DNA from: Bubalus kerabau
Lineage: Eukaryota > Chordata > Mammalia > Artiodactyla > Bovidae
NCBI RefSeq assembly: GCF_029407905.1
Contig: NC_073630.1
Coordinates: 50,679,001-50,743,000, forward strand
Length of the DNA stretch: 64,000 nt
Direction: 5' to 3'
The notes beneath the pieces are model-generated. The model was not told the DNA's origin, made no database searches, and worked only from the letters and a program-made list of their open reading frames with translations. The translations under genes and the position numbers were made by a program. The first letter of the stretch is position 1, and every line of letters begins with the position of its first letter. Below, one piece after another: positions 22,258 to 31,705 of this stretch.

Positions 22258-23010
22258 CCTGCCCCTCGAACTCCCCTTGAGAGATCTCATTCCTTTCAGG
22301 GTTGCCTGCCCCAAATAGCTCTCATCCTGCCTGGCTGTGGAGTCCAACAGATCAAAGATTCTTTCTTCCCTAGACCTCACACTTGAGTTACACAAATACT
22401 GCCGTTTGCTATTCCCAGTCCCTTCCAATTAGGACTTGTGAGTTCAAACGTTAGGCTGCCTATGACACATGCAGCAGTGAAACTGACTGACAGGGAGCAG
22501 AGGCAGCTGCGGAGGGAAGCCAAAGGCGGCCCTGGGAGGTGGCCCGGTGCTGTTGAACCATTTTGGAATCGTCCTCTGGAGCCTGGCAGCCCCGGAGAAG
22601 GTTTGTAGCTTGGGATGCAGCCGGAGCCTGTATCTGACAAGTTTATTTCCACAGTTGGATGTGATTTGCCTTAATGCTGGTATCCCTCCTGCCAAGGTGC
22701 ATGCTGTTTGCTCAGATGTTGGTCACATTTTGATAATCATTTAATCTTTATTTATTCTGTGCACCCTGTGGTGTAGATAATCATCTCTGGCTGCCAGAGG
22801 AGGAGACCTGCTAGAGTCAATATGGAACCTGAGTACCCTTTTCCAATGGGATTCTTTTCAAGAGATGGATGTGTCGATTTAAACGGAAAGTTTCTCGCAA
22901 AACTAATTTTTAAACAGGACAGGCATTTAAAAACTTACGGCAAATGAAAAATATGGGGGAAATTTTATGTTTTCTCTTAGGAAATTCTGATTAAGGCTCT
23001 TTTTTTTTTT
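22258..23010. other. Unassigned unique sequence
   Basis: No repeat was recognised. The segment around 22450-22700 is more GC-rich than its surroundings and contains a splice-like bounded 42-nt open stretch (22655-22696). There is no firm gene. Confidence 0.5.
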
Positions 23011-23018
23011 TTAACGCT

Positions 23019-23257
23019 TGCTGCTGCTGCTGCTAAGTCGCTTCAGTCATGTCCGACTCTGTGCGAACCCATAGACGGCAGCCCACCAGGCTCCCCCATT
23101 CCTGGGATTCTCCAGGCAAGAACACTGGAGTGGGTTGCCATCGCCTTCTCCAATGTGTGAAAGTGAAGTTGCTCAGTTGTGTCTGACTCTTAGCGACTGC
23201 ATGGACTGCAGCCCACCAGGCTCCTCTGTCCATGGGATTTTCCAGGCAAGAGTACTG
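23019..23257 (-). mobile_element. Bov-A2 SINE
   Basis: Reversed Bov-A2 beginning with (TGC)n then TAAGTCGCTTCAGTCATGTC, with the second A unit after the shortened GTGAAAGTGAAG linker. The 5' end is slightly truncated at the right. Confidence 0.9.
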
Positions 23258-23258
23258 C

Positions 23259-23518
23259 TTATGTTTCGGTAATTTCTCTACTGTTAATCCTTGACAATTC
23301 AAATATACTTGAATTTATCTATTTCCACAACTGAATTAGAGAGATGATGATATTGAGAAGAGTAAACCAGTATAAAGGATTTTCAAATTTCATTAGTGAA
23401 TTCCTGGACCTATTCTTGAAAGAAATTGGCACTATAAATTTAATTCAGTATGTGTAATTTTTTAAATTTAAGAAATATTTTTTAAGGATTTGTTATAAGG
23501 GTTATGGTGAGTGAGTGA
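23259..23518. other. Unassigned AT-rich sequence
   Basis: No gene or repeat was recognised. Confidence 0.5.
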
Positions 23519-23610
23519 CCGAGTGAAAGTCACTCAGTTGTGTCTGACTCTTTGTGACCCCAAGGACTATACAGTCTGTGGAATTCTCTAGACCAGAATA
23601 CTAGAGTGGG
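23519..23610 (-). mobile_element. Dimeric Bov-tA SINE, 3' portion (interrupted)
   Basis: Reversed A tail (GTGAAAGTCACTCAGTTGTG to AATACTAGAGTGGGT). It stops where a BovB begins and continues beyond that BovB at about 25797. Confidence 0.8.
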
Positions 23611-25796
23611 TTCAGTTCAGTTCAGTCACTTAGTCGTGTCCGACTCTTTGCGACCCCATGAATCACAGCGCGGCAGGCCTCCCTGTCCATCACCAACTCC
23701 CGGAGTTCACTCAGACTCACATCCATCGAGTCAGTGATACCATCCAGCCATCTCATCCTCTGTCGTCCCCTTCTCCTCCTGCCCCCAATCCCTCCCAGCA
23801 TCAGGGCCTTTTCCAATGAGTCAACTCTTCACATCAGGTGGCCAAAGTATTGGAGTTACAGCTTTAGCATCAGTCCTTCCAAAGAACACCCAGGACTGAT
23901 CTCCTTTAGGATGGACTGGTTGGATCTCCTTGCAGTCCAAGGGACTCTCAAGAGTCTTCTCCAACACCACAGTTCAAAAGCATCAATTCTTTGGCCCTCA
24001 GCTTTCTTCACAGTCCAACTCTCACATCCATACATGACTACTGGAAAAACCATAGCCTTGACTAGACGGACCTTTGTTGGCAAGGTAATATCTCTGCTTT
24101 TCAATATACTATCTAGGTTGGTCATAACTTATCTTCCAAGGAGTAAGTATCTTTTAATTTCATGGCTGCAATCACCATCTGCAGTGATTTTGGAGCCCAG
24201 AAATATAAAGTCAGTCACTGTTTCCACCGTTTCCTCATCTATTTGCCATGAAGTGATAGGACCAGATGCCATGACCTTAGTTTTCTGAATGTTGAGCTTT
24301 AAGCCAACTTTTTCACTCTCCTCTTTCACCTTCATCAAGAAGCTTTTTAGTTCCTCTTCACTTCCTGCCATAAGGGTGGTGTCATCTGAATATCTGAGGT
24401 TATTGATATTTCTCCTGGCAATCTTGATTCCAGCTTGTGCTTCTTCCAGCCCAGCGTTTCTCATGATGTACTCTGCATAAAAGTTAAATAATCAGGGTGA
24501 CAATATACAGCCTTGACGTACTCCTTTTCCTATTTGGAACCAGTCTGTTGTTCCATGTCCGGTTCTAACTCTTGCTTCCTGACCTGCATATAGGTTTCTC
24601 AAGAGGCAGATCAGGTGGTCTGGTATTCCCATCTCTTGAAGAATTTTCCACAGTTTATTGTGATCCACACAGTCAAAGGCTTTGGCATAGTCAATAAAGC
24701 AGAAATAGATGCTTTTCTGGAACTCTCTTGCTTTTTCCATGATCCAGCGGATGTTGGCAATTTGATCTCTGGTTCCTCTGCCTTTTCTAAAACCAGCTTG
24801 AACATTTGGAAGTTCACAGTTCATGTATTGCTGAAGCCTGGCTTGGAGAATTTTGAGCATTACTTTACTAGTATGTGAGATGAGTGCACTTGTGCAGTAG
24901 TTTGAGCATTCTTTGGCATTGCCTTTCTTTGGGATTGGAATGAAAACTGACCTTTTCCAGTCCTGTGGACACTGCTGAGTTTTCCAAATTTGCTGGCATA
25001 TTGAGTGCATCACTTTCACAGCATCATCTTTCAGGATTTAGAATAGCTCAACTGGAATTCCATCACTTCCACTAGCTTTGTTAGTAGTGATGCTTTCTAA
25101 GGCCCATTTGACTTTACATTCCAGAATGTCTGGCTCTAGGTGAGTGATCACACCATCATGATTATCTGGGTCGTGAAGCTCTTTTTTGTACAGTTCTTCT
25201 GTGTATTCTTGACACCTCTTCTTCATATCTTCTGCTTCTGTTAGGTCCATACCATTTCTGTCCTTTATTGAGCCCATCTTTGCATGAAGTGTTCCCTTGG
25301 TATCTCTAATTTTCTTGAAGAGATCTCTAGTCTTTCCCAGTCTGTTGTTTTGTTCTATTTCTTTGCATTGATCTCTGAAGAAGGCTTTCTTATCTCTTCT
25401 TGCTATTCTTTGGAACTCTGCATTCAGATGCTTATATCTTTCCTTTTTTCCTTTGCTTTTCGCTTCTCTTCTTTTCACAGCTATTTGTAAGGCCTCCCCA
25501 GGCAGCCATTTTGCTTTTTTGCATTTCTTTTCCATGGGGATGGTCTTGATCCCTGTCTCCTGTACAATGTCATGAACCTCAACCCATAGTTCATCAGGCA
25601 CTCTGTCTATCAGATCTAGTCCCTTAAATCTATTTCGCACTTCTACTGTATTATCATAAGGGATTTGATTTAGGTCATACCTGAATGGTCTAGTGGTTTT
25701 CCCCACTTTCTTCAGTTTAAGTCTGAATTTGGCAATAAGGAGTTCATGATCTGAGCCACAGTCAGCTCCCGGTCTTGTTTTTGTGGACTGTATAGA
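23611..25796 (-). mobile_element. BovB LINE, 2.2-kb 5'-truncated copy
   Basis: The longest BovB here. The 3' end is at the left, with a (TTCAG)n tail followed by TCACTTAGTCGTGTCCGACT. The 5' end at the right reaches the last endonuclease motif (Gly-Ser-Asp-His, near 25750). It is missing the 5' UTR and nearly all of the endonuclease domain. It landed inside a dimeric Bov-tA, whose halves lie on both sides. BovB is an RTE-clade LINE thought to have entered ruminants by horizontal transfer (established knowledge). Confidence 0.95.
23619..25780 (-). pseudogene. BovB ORF remnant: end of endonuclease plus reverse transcriptase
   Basis: One reading frame continues from the endonuclease C-terminal motif (GSDHELL) through the linker, the RT fingers (KASGSDGIPVELF, VFIPIPKKGNAKE), palm motif A (FIDYAKAFDCVD, about 24700), the QGCILSP motif and palm motif C to the terminal stop at 23619-23621. 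I found no frameshift, but there are four in-frame stops: 25035-25037, 24489-24491, 24126-24128 and 23853-23855. The catalytic box at 24381-24392 reads Tyr-Ser-Asp-Asp instead of the Tyr-Ala-Asp-Asp seen in two other copies here. The product would have copied BovB RNA at a nicked target. It is dead through its stops and missing endonuclease. Confidence 0.9.
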
Positions 25797-26012
25797 GCTT
25801 CTTCTCCAGGTGATCTTCCCAACCCAGGGATTGAAACCAGGTCTCCCACATTGCAGGCAGATTCTTTATTACCTGAGTCACAAGGGAAGCCCAAGAGTAC
25901 TGGAGTGGGTAGCTTATCCCTTCTACAGCAGATCTTCCAGACCCAGAAATCAAACCAGGATTTCCTGCATTGCAGGTGGATTCTTTACCAACTGAGCTAT
26001 CAGGGAAGCCCC
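25797..26012 (-). mobile_element. Dimeric Bov-tA SINE, 5' portion
   Basis: Continuation of the interrupted SINE: head 1 (to about 25893), then the reversed dimer junction CAAGGGAAGCCCAAGAGTAC, then a partial A segment and outer head ending CTATCAGGGAAGCCCC. Same junction type as in the copies at 3537 and 52272. Confidence 0.8.
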
Positions 26013-26281
26013 AGGGTTCTGGTGGTTTGATAAAAATAAACAAGGATGCTTTCTATATTATTTTTTGTTTAAACAGTACTTACATAGTATTAGAATTATG
26101 TATTTCTATTTGACTCATGAGCTTTTAAAAGTAATTTTTTTAATTCTCAAAAGAACTTTATATACTTTGTTCTCGGATATACTTATCAATTTCCTACTAT
26201 CATACTTTCAAAATATATGGATTATTCTTTTCTAAAAAATTGCATTTATTTATTTAAAAAAACATGGATTATTCTTAATCA
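26013..26281. other. Unassigned AT-rich sequence
   Basis: No gene or repeat was recognised. Confidence 0.5.
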
Positions 26282-26295
26282 AGAAAAACATTACT

Positions 26296-26447
26296 TGGGA
26301 CTTCTCTGGTGGTCTAATGGTTAGGACTTGATGCTTTCACTGCCATGGCCCTGAGTTCAATCTCTGGTCAGGGAACTAAGGGCCTGCAAGCTATGGGAGT
26401 GGCCAAAAATTAAAATTAAAATAAGTAAAAATACATACTTAAAAAAA
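26296..26447 (+). mobile_element. CHR-type tRNA SINE, short
   Basis: tRNA-Glu-like sequence (GGGACTTCTCTGGTGGTCTA, GGTTAGGACTTGATGCTTTC, AGTTCAATCTCTGGTCAGGG) with an A-rich tail and no BovB-derived part. Flanked by a 14-bp near-perfect duplication AGAAAAACATTACT / AGAAAAACCTTACT (26282-26295 and 26448-26461). Confidence 0.85.
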
Positions 26448-26461
26448 AGAAAAACCTTACT

Positions 26462-26765
26462 AGAACTTTAGACTTTTGCCTATGAACATTATCTTCTTTA
26501 GTCTGTGAATCAAAAATTCAGTCAAGGGAGGTAATGTAGACAGAATAGAGTGAAGGGCATCTGAGAGGTTCTTTTGTTCCAAATCATCAGAGTTTGGGGT
26601 GAGTGGACCTCAAAGGCTTGACTTTCTGCTTGACACCGAGTTGGATTTTGTGCCCCCAGCTTACACTGACAGATGTAATCAAAGTTTTGTAGAGGGATTG
26701 CTGAAGACATTGTACTCTGTGTTACTCTGTATCCTCTAGGTAGACCTAGACAACTCCTTCATTTA
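26462..26765. other. Unassigned sequence
   Basis: No gene or repeat was recognised. Confidence 0.45.
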
Positions 26766-26923
26766 GAACTGTGCTGTCCACATGTGAAATATGGCCAATG
26801 CAACTAAGAAAATAAATTTTATTTAATTTTTAATTAACTTAAATTTAAAAATGAATATTCAGTAATTGGAAAAGCTTTAAGTATGTTGGAATAATTTGGT
26901 TATGTGAATCTACTTTTTCTACT

Positions 26924-27133
26924 GTGCTGTGCTTAGTTGCTCAGTTGTGTCTGACTCTTTGAGACCCCATGAACTGTAGCCCAGGCTCCTTTGTCCATGG
27001 GGCTTCTCCAGGCTCCTTTGTCCATGGAGTGGGTTGCTATGCCCTCCTCCAAGGGATCTTCCCAACCCAAGGATCGATCACTGGTCTCTTGCATTGCAGG
27101 CATATTCTTTACTGTCTGAGCCACCAGGGAACC
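26924..27133 (-). mobile_element. Bov-tA SINE with a 20-bp internal duplication
   Basis: Reversed Bov-tA. The segment CCAGGCTCCTTTGTCCATGG appears at 26981-27000 and again at 27008-27027, replacing the usual GAATACTGG region. The head ends GAGCCACCAGGGAACC. Confidence 0.87.
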
Positions 27134-27162
27134 CTCTGTACAGTTTGTGAAATCAAGATATA

Positions 27163-28423
27163 TTAGGTTGGCGCAAATATAATTGCTGTTTTTGCATTGT
27201 TGAAATTTGATGTTTAATATCAGAATACATTCTTAATAAATGTGGTTATTTTATAGATCATTTTAATACTCATTTCTCACTTTATGTTTTTTGCTAATGA
27301 CTTATTATTTGCTATTCATTTAATATTTATTTTAAACTAGGAAATGATGTTGAACAAAAAGCAAATTTGAGTGATTTTCTTATTCAAGTTCAAAATGAGT
27401 CATAAAGCAGCGTAGACAACTCTCAACATCAACAACGAATTTGGCCCAGGAACTGCTAATGAACATACAGTGCAGTGGTGGTTCCAGAAGTTTTGCAAAG
27501 GAGACGAGTGACTTGAAGATAAGCAACATAGTGGCCAGCCATCAGAAGTTGATGACGACCAATTGAGAGCAATCATGGAAGCTGATCCTCTTACAGCTAC
27601 ACGAGAAGTTGCCAAAGAACTCAACATAGACCATCCTTGGTCATTCAGCATGTAAAGTAAATTGGAAATGTGAAAAAGCACAATAAGTGGGTGTCTCATG
27701 AACTGACCAAAAAAAAAAAAAAGTCTGAAATGTTGTCTCTTTTTCTATGCAACAACAATGAATCATTTCTCTATTGGATTGTGATGTGTGAGAAAAAGTG
27801 GATTTTATAGGACAACTGCTGATGACCAGCTCAGTGGTTGGACCAAAAAGAAGCTCCAAAGCACTTCCCAAATCCAAATATGCACAATAAAAGGGTCATA
27901 GTCACTCTTTGGTGGTCTGCTGCCGGTCTGATCCACTACAGCTCTCTGAATCCCGGTGAAACCATTACACCTGAGAAGTATACTCAGCAAATCAGTGAGA
28001 TGCACTGAAAACGGCAACGCCTGCAGTTGCGTTGGTCAACTGAAAGGGCGCAGTTCTTCTCCACTACAACGCCCAACGGCGTGTTGCACAACCGCTTCAA
28101 AAGTTGAATGAATAGGGCTATGAAGTCTTGCTTAATCTGCCTTATTCACCTGACCTCTCGCCAACTGACTACCACTTCAACATCTTAACACCTTTTTGCA
28201 GGGAAAACGCTTCCACAATGAGCAGGAGGCAGAGCATTCTTTCCAAGAGTTCGTTGAATCCTGAAGTATGAATTTTTATGCTACAGGAATAAGCAAACTT
28301 ATTTTTCTTTGGCAAAAATATGTTGATTATAATGGTTCCTATTTTGATTAATAAAGATGTGTTTGAGCCTAGTCATAATGAAATTCATGGTTTGAAACCA
28401 CAATGACTTTTGCACCAATATAA
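27163..28423 (+). mobile_element. Hsmar1-like mariner DNA transposon, near full length
   Basis: The 5' terminal inverted repeat TTAGGTTGGCGCAAATATAA starts at 27163. The 3' end is the reverse complement pattern ACTTTTGCACCAATATAA, ending 28423. A TA dinucleotide flanks both sides (27161-27162 and 28424-28425), the mariner target duplication. At 1261 bp it is close to the ~1.29 kb known for Hsmar1. Inside is a dead transposase in sense orientation. It inserted into the older hAT-type element. Mariners move by DNA cut-and-paste using a DD34D transposase. Confidence 0.9.
27344..28351 (+). pseudogene. Mariner (Hsmar1 subfamily) transposase pseudogene
   Basis: The start ATGATG at 27344 encodes MMLNKKQI, the typical Hsmar1-subfamily opening, but an in-frame TGA follows within nine codons. 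Recognisable blocks then appear in order: helix-turn-helix region (NINNEFGPGTANEHTVQWWF), SGQPSEVDDDQLRAIMEADP, EAPKHFPNPN, VTLWWSAAGLIHYSSLNPGE, PDLSPTDYHF, and the C-terminal NGSYFD followed by TAA at 28349. There are several stops and at least one frameshift, plus an A-rich run near 27708-27722. Of the catalytic DD34D triad, the first Asp appears to be Glu (CEKKW for CDEKW), the second is Tyr (LLHYNA for LHDNA) and the third survives. It is inactive. Related transposase was domesticated in primate SETMAR, but no fusion is seen here. Confidence 0.9.
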
Positions 28424-28683
28424 TAGATCAAGTATTTCCAATGAAAATTTAGCGCCTCTGAGAAGTGCTATGAGTGTAAAATGTACATTATATTTTAAAG
28501 ACTTAGTATGCAAAAAAAAAAACCACATGGTTAATTTGTCTATTGATTATATACTGAAATGATAATACTTTGAATATATTAAGATTTTATAAAAATTAAT
28601 GTCATTTTATTTACATTTTAAATGTATTTATTAGAAAATTTAAAATTGCATATGTGACATTATATTTCTGTTGGACAGCACTG

Positions 28684-29139
28684 GTACATACTAAAGTTTC
28701 AGGAAAAAGCTTTGCTTCTTGGAAGGAAATCGTATATCTTTTTTCTTTTCTGAAAAAACCTGGATTTTATAATCATATTAGTTTATCTAAAAAGGTAAAT
28801 TCTTGGCCACCAGAACCTCACAACTCTATTTTTGGCTCAGTGTTATTTCCTCTAAGATCTTATCACTTTCATGGCTTTATTTAATTTTTTCCACTGGTCT
28901 TATCTTCCTGCTATATCTTTATTTTCTCTTGCTGTGATTTAATTTGGTTTACATCTTATTCTTGTGAATTACACCAAAATCATGTTATGGAGAACCCATC
29001 ATGTGGTTTGCTGTGAACCTGTCTAGGTTACAAGCATGGCAGGATATGGATGTTGCCCTGATGAAACCCTTAACGTTTGAAAGGAAAATGATAGAAACAA
29101 AGTGATTGGCATTTTGAAAGCCCAAACCTCCATAAAACT
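28684..29139. other. Unassigned AT-rich sequence
   Basis: No gene or repeat was recognised. Confidence 0.5.
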
Positions 29140-29330
29140 CAGTTGTGTCTGACTCTTTGTGACCCCATGGACTGTAACCCACTAGGCTCTTCTGTTCATG
29201 GAATTCTCCAGGCAAGAATACTGGAGTGGGTAGCCCTTCCCTTCTCCAGGAATCTTCCCAACTGAGGGATCAAACCCAGGTCTCCTCTGTTGCAGGCAGA
29301 TTCTTTACAGTCTGAGCCACCAGGGAAGCC
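29140..29330 (-). mobile_element. Bov-tA SINE
   Basis: Reversed A tail and head ending GAGCCACCAGGGAAGCC. A near-perfect duplication ATAAAACTCA / ATAGAACTCA flanks it. Confidence 0.88.
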
Positions 29331-29423
29331 AATAGAACTCAACACAAGTCCTCTATTTTTGAAAGCCACTTCAGGTTTGAGGTAAGTTTCTGGAGATCTA
29401 GAAATCTTTCCTGGAGTGATTTT

Positions 29424-29425
29424 TG

Positions 29426-29456
<31 letters not shown>

Positions 29457-29457
29457 T
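29424..29457. repeat. (GT)n followed by poly(T)
   Basis: About eight GT units are followed by about 18 T. The T run is probably the reversed tail of the following SINE fragment. Confidence 0.85.
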
Positions 29458-29530
29458 CAGGTGCCTGTGTGGCTTGTGGGATCTTCTTAGCTCTCTGACT
29501 AGTGATTGAACCCAAATCTGTATCTTCAAA
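29458..29530 (-). mobile_element. CHR-type tRNA SINE fragment
   Basis: GTGGGATCTTCTTAGCTCTC then GACTAGTGATTGAACCCAAA matches the reversed CHR-type head after the poly(T). Confidence 0.6.
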
Positions 29531-30607
29531 AATGGCCTCAGTTCTCTGAAATATTGATGACTAAAAACTCTGCAATTTCAGAGCCATTTCTTTAAAGAAG
29601 GTTACCTGCATTCAGGCAGCAGCCACCCTGTGATTGGCTGGGACCAGTGTGCTTTGGGGCACAGCTAAGTTCTTTCTGGTGAGAGTTACAGAAAGAAGAA
29701 AGGGTATGTCATTTTATGCTATTAAATTTTTTATTGAGAAAGTGACACATCAGTTAACTGTTATAAATATAGAATACCTCAATAATGATGAGAGTTAAAT
29801 GATAATATATTCAAGCCTAGCTTTAGGACTTAGTTTATAAAATAATAAGCAAAAGCTCCTCTCTTTAAATGTTACTTGAATAGGTTGGGATAAAAGGCTG
29901 TGATGTGAGGTAGGGGTTCAATGTAATTCTTTTGTGTTCGAAAATCTGATCATCCCTATCACTGATTCTTTAATTCTCTGACAAATATTGTTTTTCTTTC
30001 TTTCAATATCTTTAGAACTTTAAGAATTCATCTCAACTATCACATAAAAGTAGGACAAAATTACTCTTCTCATTACTTCACCTTTTAAGGGTTAACTCCA
30101 TTTTTGACAAATATCATTTAGAGAGGAACAGCATCCATGGACCACTTTTCCTCAGTAGGACCTGAAAACAGCAACTTCATTTACTGAAGGGACTAACATG
30201 TGACAAGCAGCTTGTTATGGAACTGTAAACTTTTATGGATAACTGAAAATAGAGGTTTTCCAAGGTCCTCTAGGGTTAGATAGTCACCTGTACTCTTCCT
30301 TTGTATGTCAGAAATAAGGTTGATCTGGCTGTTTGGAAGTCACTGATATCATGAGGTTATTTTAGCACCCAGAAGATAATCAATATGTATACACTGATTG
30401 ACGGGCTTGAGGGGAGATGCATCTGGCAGAATCTAAGTCCCATTTTGATTTTGACAGCTCAGGGCCCACAAGTGTGTTTATTCATTTTTCAACAATTTTC
30501 TTTGCTGAGGGAAATTTGTGGCCTTTCCTTTTTGGTAAGACTTTTTCTTTAAAGAAGGGTTACAGTTCCTATAGGGCAGCTGCAACTTTACCAACTTATT
30601 TTATTTC
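29531..30607. other. Unassigned sequence
   Basis: No gene or repeat was recognised. Confidence 0.5.
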
Positions 30608-30728
30608 AAGAAAATGTAATGAGCATCTATTATGGGCTAAGTGTTTTATGCTAGGCATTGGGAATCCCAAGAAGAACGAGAAACAGTGCTTACCCCAGGG
30701 TAACTCAACAGTGCAGTAAGGGAGAGAG
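30608..30728 (-). mobile_element. L2 LINE 3' end, antisense
   Basis: GAGCATCTATTATGGGCTAA, GTGTTTTATGCTAGGCATTG, CAGTGCTTACCCCAGG follow the reversed L2 3' end order (..GAGCACCTACTATGTGCCAG..). Confidence 0.6.
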
Positions 30729-30829
30729 ATATGTATGTATTCAGGTGTAATAAATTATTGAAAACTGAAGATAGTACTTTCCAGAAGTACAAGAGTTGTG
30801 ATATTTTGTAGTAGTGGACTTTGGACCCC

Positions 30830-30965
30830 AGATGCCATGTTTCATATATTACCCCTACGACTGTGTATATTACCTCTACGACTGTGTATGTGGGAACTGG
30901 TTACTTAACTTCTATTAGCCTTACTTTCCCATTTGTAAAATGGAGGTAATCAGATTTAACTCAGG
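30830..30965 (+). mobile_element. MIR SINE fragment with a small tandem duplication
   Basis: The core GGTTACTTAACTTCTATTAG then TTTCCCATTTGTAAAATGGA is MIR-like. Just upstream, ATTACC(C/T)CTACGACTGTGTAT is repeated in tandem at about 30848-30890. Confidence 0.6.
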
Positions 30966-31412
30966 GTTTTTTTTTTTTTTTTTTTTCAATTGAAATATAG
31001 TTGCTTTACAATGCTATGTTAGTTTCTGCTGTATGATGAAGTGAATCAGTCATATGTATACACATATTCCCTCCTTCTTGGATATACCTTCTTCTCCCAC
31101 CTTTCTGGGTCATCATAGAGCACTGAACTGAAACTCCCTGTTCTATATAGCAGCTTCCTGCTAGCTGTCTATTTTATACATCATAGTGTGTATATGTCAA
31201 CCGTAATCTCCCAATTTGTCCCATCCTTCCTTTCCCCTCCTGTGTCCACATGTCCATTTTCTATGTCTGTGTCTCTATTTCTGCCTCAGAAATAGGTTCA
31301 TCTGTACCATTTTTCTAGATTCCACATACATTCATTAATATATGACATTTGTTTTTCTCTTTCTGACTTACTTAACTCTGTATGACAGACCCTAGGTCCA
31401 TCCACAAGGGGA
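30966..31412 (-). mobile_element. L1 LINE 3' UTR, antisense
   Basis: Starts with a ~20-nt T run (reversed poly(A)) and ATTGAAATATAGTTGCTTTA, then ACAATGCTATGTTAGTTTCT, CTCCCTGTTCTATATAGCAG and GTCTCTATTTCTGCCTCAGA. This is the artiodactyl L1 3' UTR pattern. Confidence 0.8.
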
Positions 31413-31544
31413 TTTATTGTTTACAGTATAGTAGAGGTATGGAGATATAACAGGTCAATGTTTCTGTCTGGCAAGCAGTAGTTGCTCAAGAGCAAATGTT
31501 TTTAAAGGGCCCATGCAGTTGCGGTCTCTCTGCATGATCATCTA

Positions 31545-31705
31545 AGGCAATCTAGGGCACAGGTACTCTCCCCATTTTATTGATGAAACCAATTTATGAA
31601 GGTTAAGTTGTTTGCTCCAACCTCCATAGCTAGTGAGCCCCTGCTCATTGGAATTTGAATCCAAGTGGTCTACTCATGGAACTTACTCTCTTAACCACTT
31701 TTGTA
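31545..31705 (-). mobile_element. MIR SINE, antisense
   Basis: CCCCATTTTATTGATGAAAC, GAAGGTTAAGTTGTTTGCTC, CATAGCTAGTGAG and TCTCTTAACCACTTTTG follow the reversed MIR order. Confidence 0.65.

Larger units (their letters stand above)
26766..28683. mobile_element. Ancient hAT-type (MER33/MER3-like) element hosting later insertions
   Basis: The left end reads CTGTGCTGTCCACATGTGAA and the right end reads TTGGACAGCACTG, so the termini are inverted copies of CAGTGCTGTCCAA. The inner arms (for example ACTTAGTATGC near 28500, and TTAAAATTGCATATGTGACA near 28640) fit the MER33-type non-autonomous hAT-Charlie pattern as I remember it. After removal of a Bov-tA SINE (26924-27133) and a mariner (27163-28423), about 450 bp remain. 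The family name is tentative and the inverted ends are visible. Confidence 0.6.
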
